The notes below the pieces were generated by a model. The model made no database searches, was not told the DNA's origin, and worked only from the letters and a program-made list of their open reading frames with translations. 13,709 bases of DNA, taken from assembly GCA_044340025.1 (NCBI GenBank), contig JBIIUJ010000069.1, forward strand, positions 1 through 13,709, in the 5' to 3' direction. Positions 7,225 through 12,993 of this stretch are shown here, in pieces. Positions within the stretch are counted from its first letter, which is position 1; each line of letters opens with the position of its first letter. The DNA is from JBIIUJ01 sp044340025. Its GTDB lineage: Bacteria > Pseudomonadota > Alphaproteobacteria > Caulobacterales > Aquidulcibacteraceae. A program made the position numbers and the translations under genes.

Positions 7225-10200
7225 TCACTGCGCCGCCCCCCAGGCCTTCACCGCCTCAGCGTCCCGAGGCGTGATATCGGGGAACGCCGGATCAGCCGTC
7301 GCAGGGTCGAAGTATTTCCAGCTGCGGGCGCACTTCACCCAGCCTTCGGGCGCAAGCGCGGCCACGACGGCCACGCCCGGAACATCGTCCAGCCGGAACG
7401 CATCGGCTGGGCCGGCGCCGGCCTCCACCGTCAGCGCGCTTGTGATGCAAAGCTCCGCCAGGTCCACGCCCGCGACTTCGCCGGGCTCGACGAGATGCAC
7501 GATCGGCGCGGCCTCCAAGCTCGAGCCGATACGCTTTTCGCGCCGCTCGATCTCCAGCGCACCCGTCACCACACGGCGGATGGCGAGCAGCCGATCCATC
7601 CGGGTCCGGGCGGCGGGGTCGCGCCAGCCGTCCGGCGCGGGCGCAAGCGCGCGCAGATGCACGCTGTCCGAGCCGGGCGCGGCGTAAGACCAGGCTTCTT
7701 CGGCAGTGAAGGGCGTGAGCGGCGACAGCCACAGAAGAAGCCGGTCCAGCGTCTCGGCCATCACGGTGCGCGCGGCGCGGCGGCGCAACGTCCCTGGCGC
7801 ATCGCAGTAAAGCGCATCCTTGCGGATGTCTGCGTAAAGCGCGCTGAACTCCACATTGGCGAACTCGGCCACGGCGGCGAGCGCGCGGCGGAAATCGAAC
7901 GCGCGATAGGCTGCCGTCACCTCGTCATTCACGCTTGCGAGCCGGTCGAGCATCCAGCGCTCCAGCAGCGGCATGTCGGCGATCGCCACCCGCTCGCCAT
8001 CCGCCAGGCCGGCCGTCGCGCCCAGGAGATAGCGCAGCGTGTTGCGCAGCTTGCGATAGGTCTCGACCGCCCCATCGATCACCGACTTGCCGATCCGCAG
8101 ATCGTCGGCGTAATCCACGCTCGCAAACGTCAGGCGCAGGATGTCGGCCCCATACTGGTCCATGATCTTCTGCGGCTCGACCGTGTTGCCAAGCGACTTG
8201 GATTGCTTGCGCCCCTGCTCATCGACCACGAAGCCCGCCGTGCGCACCGCCTTGTAGGGCGCGACGCCACGGGTGGCGCAGCTTTCCAGCAGCGAGGACT
8301 GGAACCAGCCGCGATGCTGGTCGGAGCCTTCCAGATAGAGATCGGCCGGGCGCGGCAGCGTCGGGCGCGTCTCCAGAACGAAGGCGTGCGTTGCGCCGCT
8401 GTCGAACCACACGTCGAGGATATCCTCGACCTTCTCATACGCCGCCGGGTCGTGCTCTGGGCGCAGGAAGGCCTCCGCCGCGCCCGGCTCGAACCAGGCG
8501 TCCGCGCCGCGCTCGGCGATGGCCCTCAGGATGCGGGCGTCCACCGCGTCGTCCTTCAGGATCTCGCCGGTCTCCTTGTGGACGAAGATGGTGAGCGGGA
8601 CGCCCCAGGCGCGCTGGCGGCTGATCAGCCAGTCCGGCCGGTCGCGCACCATGCCGGCGATCCGGTTCCTGGCGGAATCAGAGCCCCAGTCGGTGGCGTC
8701 GATGGCGGCCATGGCGCGCTGGCGGAGGGTTTGCGCCGGTTGTCTCCCCCCGTTCACGGGGGGAGAAGCGAGCCCATACTCCTGATCCATTGCGATGAAC
8801 CATTGCGGCGTGGCGCGGAAGATCAGCGGGGCCTTGGAGCGCCAGGAGTGGGGATACTGGTGCTTGAGCAGACCGCGCGCCAGGAGCGCGCCGGACGCGA
8901 TCAAGGCCTCGATCACCGCCTTGTTGGCGCCGCCGTCCTTGCCGACGGATTTGCCCTCGAGCTGCAGGATCTCCAGTCCCTCGAAGCCGGGCGCTTCCTT
9001 GGTGAGGCGGCCGTCCTCATCCACCGTCAGGGGGATGTCCCTTTGCGACATGCCGCTGGCGAGCCAGACTGCAAAGTCGTCCGCCCCATGGCCCGGCGCG
9101 GTATGGACAAAGCCCGTGCCGGCGTCGTCGGTCACGTGATCGCCGACGAGGAGGGGGACGGGGAAGTCGTATGCTTCTGTCATCCCGGACGGGGCGAAGC
9201 CCCGATCCGGGACCCCGCTCGGTTTATCCTGCCCGAAGTCCCGGCTCTCCGCGTCGCTGCGGCCGGGATGACGCCACCCCCGCAACGGATGTGCGCAGAT
9301 CATACCGCGCGGATCCACGTCGCAGATCCGCGTAGCCGCAGCCACCTTGGCGGCCTTCCGGACCTCGCCAGCCAGCTTGTCGGCGAGGATCAGAAGCTCG
9401 CCCGGTTTCGCCCAGGGCTCGAACCCCTCGGTCGGCTCCAGAGCCTCGACGCGGTAGAGTCCATAATCGATGGACGGGCTGTAGCTGATTGCGCGATTGC
9501 CGGGGATGGTCCAGGGCGTGGTGGTCCAGATGACGACGGAGGCGCCCTCAGATCCGCCGGACACCACCGGAAACTTCACCCAGATCATGGGCGAGGTCTT
9601 TTCCTGATACTCCACCTCGGCTTCAGCGAGCGAGGTGCGCTCCACCGGGCTCCACATCACCGGCTTGGAGCCGCGATAGACAAGGCCCGTGCGCACCACC
9701 TTCAGGAACTCGGCGGCTATGGCGGCCTCCGATGAATACGCCATCGTGGTGTAGGGGTTCGCCCAGTCGCCGACGCCGCCGAGGCGCTTGAACTCCTCGC
9801 GCTGCACATCGAGCCACTTCTGGGCATAGGCGCGGCACGCCGCCCGGAACTCTCCGGCCGGCACATCCTGCTTCTTGCGGCCCCTGGCGCGGAACTCCTC
9901 CTCCACCTTCCATTCGATCGGCAAGCCGTGGCAGTCCCAGCCGGGAACATAGTCGGCGTCGAAGCCCAGAAGCTGGCGCGACCGGACCACGAAGTCCTTC
10001 AGCACCTTGTTCAGCGCGGTGCCCAGGTGGATGTGGCCATTGGCGTAGGGGGGGCCGTCGTGGAGCACGAAAGGCGGTTTGCCGGCGCTGGCGGTGCGGA
10101 TCCCGCTGTAGAGGTCGGCCGCCTCCCAGCGGGCGAGCATCTCGGGCTCCTTCTGCGGCAGGCCGGCGCGCATGGGAAACGGTGTTTCCGGAAGGAAGAG

Positions 10201-10242
10201 GGTGGCCCGGTAATCGCGGGCGGGGGTCATGTCGTCGGCCAT
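7225..10242 (-). CDS. ileS: Isoleucyl-tRNA synthetase with in-frame repeat insertions
   Basis: IleRS charges tRNA-Ile and hydrolyses mischarged Val-tRNA. The 1005 residues show the class I order: HDGPPYANGHIHLGT (HIGH region, residues 61-75, reading HLGT), YVPGWDCHGLPIEW, the CP1 editing domain with TTTPWTIPGNRA from residue 240 and GTGFVHTAPGHGADDF at 375-390, then RPDWLISRQRAWG, and KQSKS at 679-683 in place of KMSKS. The C-terminal region ends CARSWKYF and lacks the four-Cys zinc site of E. coli IleRS. Two segments are extra. Residues 323-357 are encoded by a copy of the 93-94 bp palindromic element, and residues about 488-504 cover a 9-bp GC hairpin. Both are open in frame and fall in loops, so the enzyme is probably active; it is likely the only copy, which I cannot check. 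The start at 10242 has only a distant AGGA; M5 is possible. Confidence 0.96.
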   Translation of the reverse strand: MADDMTPARDYRATLFLPETPFPMRAGLPQKEPEMLARWEAADLYSGIRTASAGKPPFVLHDGPPYANGHIHLGTALNKVLKDFVVRSRQLLGFDADYVPGWDCHGLPIEWKVEEEFRARGRKKQDVPAGEFRAACRAYAQKWLDVQREEFKRLGGVGDWANPYTTMAYSSEAAIAAEFLKVVRTGLVYRGSKPVMWSPVERTSLAEAEVEYQEKTSPMIWVKFPVVSGGSEGASVVIWTTTPWTIPGNRAISYSPSIDYGLYRVEALEPTEGFEPWAKPGELLILADKLAGEVRKAAKVAAATRICDVDPRGMICAHPLRGWRHPGRSDAESRDFGQDKPSGVPDRGFAPSGMTEAYDFPVPLLVGDHVTDDAGTGFVHTAPGHGADDFAVWLASGMSQRDIPLTVDEDGRLTKEAPGFEGLEILQLEGKSVGKDGGANKAVIEALIASGALLARGLLKHQYPHSWRSKAPLIFRATPQWFIAMDQEYGLASPPVNGGRQPAQTLRQRAMAAIDATDWGSDSARNRIAGMVRDRPDWLISRQRAWGVPLTIFVHKETGEILKDDAVDARILRAIAERGADAWFEPGAAEAFLRPEHDPAAYEKVEDILDVWFDSGATHAFVLETRPTLPRPADLYLEGSDQHRGWFQSSLLESCATRGVAPYKAVRTAGFVVDEQGRKQSKSLGNTVEPQKIMDQYGADILRLTFASVDYADDLRIGKSVIDGAVETYRKLRNTLRYLLGATAGLADGERVAIADMPLLERWMLDRLASVNDEVTAAYRAFDFRRALAAVAEFANVEFSALYADIRKDALYCDAPGTLRRRAARTVMAETLDRLLLWLSPLTPFTAEEAWSYAAPGSDSVHLRALAPAPDGWRDPAARTRMDRLLAIRRVVTGALEIERREKRIGSSLEAAPIVHLVEPGEVAGVDLAELCITSALTVEAGAGPADAFRLDDVPGVAVVAALAPEGWVKCARSWKYFDPATADPAFPDITPRDAEAVKAWGAAQ
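8744..8765. repeat. GC-rich hairpin repeat read through in ileS
   Basis: CTCCCCCCG (8744-8752) and CGGGGGGAG (8757-8765) form a perfect 9-bp stem with loop TTCA. It lies inside ileS and encodes about residues 493-500 (SPPVNGGR). The surrounding segment, residues 488-504, sits between the WFIAMD and TLRQRAMAAID blocks, where IleRS length varies. It resembles the hairpins at 11-32 and 5732-5756 in composition, but the flanks are too different to prove one origin. Confidence 0.6.
9179..9272 (+). repeat. 94-bp two-hairpin palindromic element, copy 3, inside ileS
   Basis: It starts GTCATCCCGG (9179-9188) and ends CCGGGATGAC (9263-9272), perfect inverted ends. First hairpin: 9183-9189 pairs with 9206-9212 and 9190-9195 with 9199-9204, with a bulged A at 9205 and loop GAA. 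Second hairpin: TCCCGGC (9239-9245) pairs with GCCGGGA (9262-9268). The ileS frame reads through it from residue 324 to 355 without a stop. Its length is not a multiple of three, so bases at the junctions must have been gained or lost to keep the frame. Confidence 0.88.
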
Positions 10243-10406
10243 GGCGGCGCTGGTCCTGTGAAGCGAGAGGGCGTGGAAAGCGGCCCGGCCGCGGCGGCGC
10301 CAGACAGGCGCACGGGATCAGCCGCGGACCGGGCGGCTAATTCGAACACGCGTGCAGAACGGGCGCTGCGTCATTCCCGCCGCTTAGCAAAGCCGGCGCG
10401 GAGGGG
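10243..10406. other. Gap between ribF and ileS
   Basis: This 164-base gap should hold the ileS leader. The only structure I see is AGCCGC (10320-10325) facing GCGGCT (10333-10338), and a GTCATTCCCG string at 10370-10379 that looks like the start of a decayed palindromic element but has no partner. I find no promoter hexamers good enough to call and no T-box or other riboswitch. Confidence 0.4.
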
Positions 10407-11330
10407 CTAGGGGGCTAGCATGGCCCGCGCCGCTGCCGCGTCGGCGGCGATCTGGCGCTTCAGCGCGTCGAGCCCGCCGAATTTCTGTTCCGGGCGAAGG
10501 AAGGCATGGAAAGAAACGACAATTCGGCGCCCATAGAGATCGCCCTCGAAATCGAACAGATTCACTTCGAGGAGCGGCGCGCGCTCGCCCGTGGTGGGCG
10601 TTCGGCCGAAGTTCGCCACGCCCGCCCGGGCAGCCCCATCGCCGATGTCTACCGTCACCGCATAGACGCCGAAGCGTGGGTGCAGCTGGTCTTCCAGCCG
10701 GAGGTTTGCAGTGGGAAAGCCAATGGTGCGGCCGCGCTGATCGCCTGCCTCGATCACGCCATCCACCCGCCATGGCGCGCCGAGGAGCGCATTGGCTTCT
10801 GCAAGACGGCCGGCCTCCAGCGCGGCCCGGATCCGGCTGGAAGAGATTTTCGAGCCGTCGTCGCAGGCGATCTCGTCCAGCACCGTCACGCCGAAGCCGA
10901 GCGCCGCGCCCCGCGCCTTGAGCACTGCGCCATCGCCGGCGCGATCCTTGCCGAAGCGGAAATCGAATCCGATCACCACATGGCGCACACCCAGCCACTC
11001 CACCAGAACGCGCGCGCAGAAGGCCTCAGGCGTCATGGCCGCAAGGGCGGCGTCGAACGGGATCTCCGCCAGCACATCCAGCCCTTGCCTGGCCGCCGCC
11101 TCGCGCCGCAGGCCAGCGCTCATCAGCCGGAACGGCGGCGCATCGGGCTGGAAGAAGCGGCGCGGCGGCGGCTCGAAAATGGCTGCGCCCCACGGTCCGC
11201 CATGCGCGGCGGCGCGGGCGGCGCCGAGCACGGCGGCATGACCGCGATGAAACCCATCCAGATTGCCAAGCGCCAGGCTGGCCCCGCGCGCCGCCTCCGG
11301 GATCGGCCCGAAACGATCAAGCAGGATCAC
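10407..11330 (-). CDS. ribF: Bifunctional riboflavin kinase/FAD synthetase RibF
   Basis: RibF phosphorylates riboflavin to FMN and adenylates FMN to FAD. The 307-residue protein has both domains: the N-terminal FMN adenylyltransferase with LALGNLDGFHRGH (residues 19-31) and SSSRIR (163-168), then the flavokinase with GFPTANL (204-210), NFGRTPT (240-246) and LLEVNLFDF with the catalytic Glu at 255. The start is GTG at 11330. Its first bases overlap the stop of the upstream hydratase as GTGA, GGAGG (11341-11345) stands 10 bases before it, and the MILLDRFGPIP start fits the family. A longer frame from an ATG at 11405 would add 25 Gly/Arg-rich residues antisense-like in composition and overlap the hydratase, so I reject it. 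The overlap implies translational coupling. ribF before ileS is a common bacterial order. Confidence 0.95.
   Translation of the reverse strand: MILLDRFGPIPEAARGASLALGNLDGFHRGHAAVLGAARAAAHGGPWGAAIFEPPPRRFFQPDAPPFRLMSAGLRREAAARQGLDVLAEIPFDAALAAMTPEAFCARVLVEWLGVRHVVIGFDFRFGKDRAGDGAVLKARGAALGFGVTVLDEIACDDGSKISSSRIRAALEAGRLAEANALLGAPWRVDGVIEAGDQRGRTIGFPTANLRLEDQLHPRFGVYAVTVDIGDGAARAGVANFGRTPTTGERAPLLEVNLFDFEGDLYGRRIVVSFHAFLRPEQKFGGLDALKRQIAADAAAARAMLAP
11327..11330 (-). promoter_or_regulatory. GTGA stop-start overlap coupling hydratase and ribF
   Basis: On the minus strand the ribF GTG start (11330-11328) shares two bases with the TGA stop of the MaoC-like gene (11329-11327). This is a typical coupling junction and fixes the ribF start. 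Confidence 0.75.
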
Positions 11331-11767
11331 GCGGTCGCGCCCTCCCGCTTGGCGACCATCACCACCGCCTCGCCCTCCACCACGGCCTTGCCCGCCACGC
11401 TGCACTGGCAGGCGAGCGTGACAAACCCCTTGGCGGGGTCGAGCGCGCTTACCGTCACCCGCGTGATCACGGTTGCGCCGATAGGCACCGGCCGCAGGAA
11501 CTTCAGCGTCTGGGAAATATAAACCGCCCCCGGCCCCGGCAGGCGCGTGCCAAGCGCCGCGGAGATATAAGCGGCCGACAGCATGCCGTGGGCGATGCGC
11601 TGCTTGAACCGCGTTCCGGCAGCGTATTCGGCATCGAGATGGGCGGGGTTGGTGTCGCCCGAGACGCCGGCGAAGGCGGCGATGTCGGCTTCCGACACCG
11701 TGCGCCCGAACGCGACCGACTGGCCGATCGAGAGATCTTCAAACTCATAGCCGCCGACGCTGTTCAT
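11327..11767 (-). CDS. MaoC-like (R)-specific enoyl-CoA hydratase family protein
   Basis: This is a 146-residue single hot-dog-fold protein of the MaoC/PhaJ type, which hydrates enoyl-CoA esters to (R)-3-hydroxyacyl-CoA. The hydratase motif FAGVSGDTNPAHLD carries the catalytic Asp and His (D38 and H43 counted from the chosen start), followed by RIAHGMLSAAYISAALG with the second conserved His-Gly, then VYISQTLKFLRPVPIGA. No second domain is present. I start at the ATG at 11767 because AGGTGG (11773-11778) lies 5 bases upstream; the GTG at 11776 falls inside that ribosome site. It is the first gene of the minus-strand run and overlaps ribF. The substrate is not evident: roles in polyhydroxyalkanoate supply, fatty acid breakdown or side-chain metabolism are all possible. 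Confidence 0.88.
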   Translation of the reverse strand: MNSVGGYEFEDLSIGQSVAFGRTVSEADIAAFAGVSGDTNPAHLDAEYAAGTRFKQRIAHGMLSAAYISAALGTRLPGPGAVYISQTLKFLRPVPIGATVITRVTVSALDPAKGFVTLACQCSVAGKAVVEGEAVVMVAKREGATA

Positions 11768-11883
11768 GGTTTCCACCTACCCAAGCCTGATTCACCGTTT
11801 CTTATCGGCGCCGGCGCTAGGAGCAATGCCAATAGGGTGAACGCCGCGAGCACGGCGCAGGTGGGATATCAAGGGAGACCGGC
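11768..11883. promoter_or_regulatory. Divergent intergenic region, hydratase and cheY
   Basis: The 116 bases between two divergent starts must hold promoters for both directions. I see a GC palindrome (GCGCCGGCGC near 11803-11812) flanked by AT-richer patches, but no convincing sigma-70 pair, no sigma-54 (GG-N10-GC) site and no TTAA-N7-TTAA CtrA box. AAGGGAG at 11871-11877 is the ribosome site of the response regulator. Confidence 0.4.
11773..11778 (-). promoter_or_regulatory. Shine-Dalgarno deciding the hydratase start
   Basis: AGGTGG on the minus strand stands 5 bases before the ATG at 11767. The alternative GTG (11776-11774) is part of this site, so it is unlikely to be the start. Confidence 0.65.
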
Positions 11884-12270
11884 ATGGCCGTCGATATGTC
11901 AACGCAGATCCTGGTGGTCGATGATTATCAGACCATGATCCGCATTATTCGCAATCTCCTGAAGCAATTGGGCTTCGAGAATGTGGATGAGGCGGCCGAT
12001 GGCGCAGCGGCGCTGCAGAAGATGCGGACCCGCCCGTACGGCCTCGTGATTTCCGACTGGAACATGGAGCCGATGACCGGCTTCGAGCTTCTGAAGGAAG
12101 TGCGCGCCGACGAAGGCCTGAAGGCGACGCCCTTCATCATGATCACGGCGGAATCCAAGACCGAAAACGTGATCGCGGCCAAAAAGGCCGGCGTGAACAA
12201 CTACATCGTCAAACCGTTCAACGCGCAGACGCTGAAGTCCAAAATTGCGAGCGTCCTCGGCGATTTCTGA
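11884..12270 (+). CDS. Single-domain CheY-type response regulator
   Basis: This is a 128-residue receiver domain with no output domain. All phosphorylation residues are present: D13/D14 (LVVDD), phospho-acceptor D58 in VISDWNMEPMTG, T88 in MITAES, Y107 and K110 in YIVKPF. The DWNM run after the phospho-Asp is the same as in E. coli CheY, where the Asn at that spot takes part in CheZ-assisted dephosphorylation; N60 here is its counterpart. A chemotaxis-type switch protein is therefore likely, acting on the flagellar motor or another partner. AAGGGAG ends 6 bases before the ATG and supports this start; M5 (MSTQILVV) is an alternative. The CheZ-like gene follows after 38 bases on the same strand. 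No kinase, CheW, CheA or receptor gene is nearby, so the input signal is unknown. Confidence 0.93.
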   Translation: MAVDMSTQILVVDDYQTMIRIIRNLLKQLGFENVDEAADGAAALQKMRTRPYGLVISDWNMEPMTGFELLKEVRADEGLKATPFIMITAESKTENVIAAKKAGVNNYIVKPFNAQTLKSKIASVLGDF

Positions 12271-12285
12271 TCGCCGCGCTTTTTT
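12258..12285 (+). terminator. Intrinsic-terminator-like hairpin between cheY and cheZ
   Basis: CGGCGAT (12258-12264) and ATCGCCG (12270-12276) form a perfect 7-bp stem with loop TTCTG; CGC follows, then six T (12280-12285). GCG at 12251-12253 could pair with that CGC around a TCCT bulge and bring the stem up to the T-run. The stop codon of the regulator (12268-12270) lies in loop and stem, so translating ribosomes should interfere with folding. It probably ends a share of the transcripts before cheZ. Confidence 0.55.
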
Positions 12286-12308
12286 CCAGTTCCTGAACGG
12301 AGGGGCCG

Positions 12309-12980
12309 ATGCCATCAACGGAAGTCGCCCACCAGGTGCGCAGCGCGCTGACCGCGCTGCAGAGCGCCGACCTGAAAGACCCTCGCCTTGGCGAGGTGCT
12401 CACCCTTGCCAGCCAGATGTCGGAGGCGATGCAGGCCTTCTTCGGCGCGCTGGACAAGACGCTCTATGGCGAGCTGCGCTACATCTCGGCCTACATCCAG
12501 CGCACCAAGCAGGAAATCGCAGCCTTGCGGCCCAACGATATCCGCGAGGATCGCATCCCCTCGGCCGGTGTGGAGCTGGATGCGGTGGTCAAGCACACCG
12601 CCGAGGCCACGAACCGCATCATGGGCGCGGCCGAGACGATCATGTGCGCCGACCCGACCGATCCGGCCTACGCCGATCTGGTGAACGAGAAGGTGCTCGA
12701 GATCTTCGAGGCCTGCTCCTTCCAGGACATCACCGGCCAGCGCATCCGCAAGGTTGTCGACACTCTGGAGCACATCGAGGAGCGCATCATGCGCTTCACC
12801 GAGGTGATGGGTGTGGAAGACGCCGCCGCCGAGGAAACCGAAAAGGACCGGCGCAAGAAGGAACAGCTCCTGAACGGACCGGCCCTTGATGGACCGGAAG
12901 TGAAGCAGGACGCGATCGACGCGCTGTTCGACACCGGCGAGAAGGTTGGCCAGGACGCGATCGACGCGTTGTTCGACTAG
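12309..12980 (+). CDS. cheZ: CheZ-like protein phosphatase with duplicated C-terminal docking peptide
   Basis: The protein, 223 residues, is likely a CheY-P phosphatase. It is almost all helical, as expected for the CheZ four-helix bundle. The catalytic motif is ACSFQDITGQRIRKVV, with D140 and Q144 matching E. coli D143 and Q147. A charged linker (EETEKDRRKKEQ) leads to the tail, where QDAIDALFD occurs twice (residues 200-208 and 215-223), the second at the very end. E. coli CheZ ends in one related peptide that binds CheY, and FliM begins with one of the same kind. GGAGG (12299-12303), 5 bases before the ATG, supports the start. It follows the CheY gene by 38 bases, so the two form a switch and its eraser. 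The hairpin between them may lower CheZ output. The stop lies 7 bases from the stop of the converging antiporter gene. Confidence 0.85.
   Translation: MPSTEVAHQVRSALTALQSADLKDPRLGEVLTLASQMSEAMQAFFGALDKTLYGELRYISAYIQRTKQEIAALRPNDIREDRIPSAGVELDAVVKHTAEATNRIMGAAETIMCADPTDPAYADLVNEKVLEIFEACSFQDITGQRIRKVVDTLEHIEERIMRFTEVMGVEDAAAEETEKDRRKKEQLLNGPALDGPEVKQDAIDALFDTGEKVGQDAIDALFD
12906..12977 (+). repeat. Imperfect tandem duplication in the cheZ tail
   Basis: The 27-base units at 12906-12932 and 12951-12977 differ at one base (C against T, silent in Leu) and are 45 bases apart from start to start. The DNA itself is duplicated, not only the peptide, pointing to a fairly recent duplication or to gene conversion. 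Confidence 0.85.
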
Positions 12981-12993
12981 GCGCGCGCTAGTC
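12975..12993. other. Palindrome spanning the two convergent stop codons
   Basis: GACTAG (12975-12980) and CTAGTC (12988-12993) pair around a GCGCGCG centre. Each arm contains the TAG stop of one of the two converging genes. There is no T-run, so I do not call it a terminator, though such hairpins can limit read-through. Confidence 0.45.

Noticed and set aside
5836..9272. CRISPR array
   Set aside because: The repeats are far apart, in both orientations and inside a gene, with no regular spacers and no cas genes.
7210..9735. Long plus-strand open frame opposite ileS (over 800 residues)
   Set aside because: It is antisense to ileS, has no domain I can recognise and even crosses the palindromic repeat; a shadow frame.
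10370..10410. Possible fourth, decayed copy of the palindromic element starting GTCATTCCCG
   Set aside because: Only the first ten bases resemble the element, with one extra T, and no matching right end or hairpin follows.
11331..11405. N-terminal extension of ribF from an ATG at 11405
   Set aside because: The extra residues are Gly/Arg-rich with no family match and overlap the hydratase; the GTG at 11330 with GTGA overlap and GGAGG upstream fits better.
11790..11860. Sigma-54 or CtrA-type flagellar/cell-cycle promoter before the CheY gene
   Set aside because: I looked for GG-N10-GC and TTAA-N7-TTAA spacing and found neither; the nearest TTGGCATTGC string on the minus strand lacks the required spacer.
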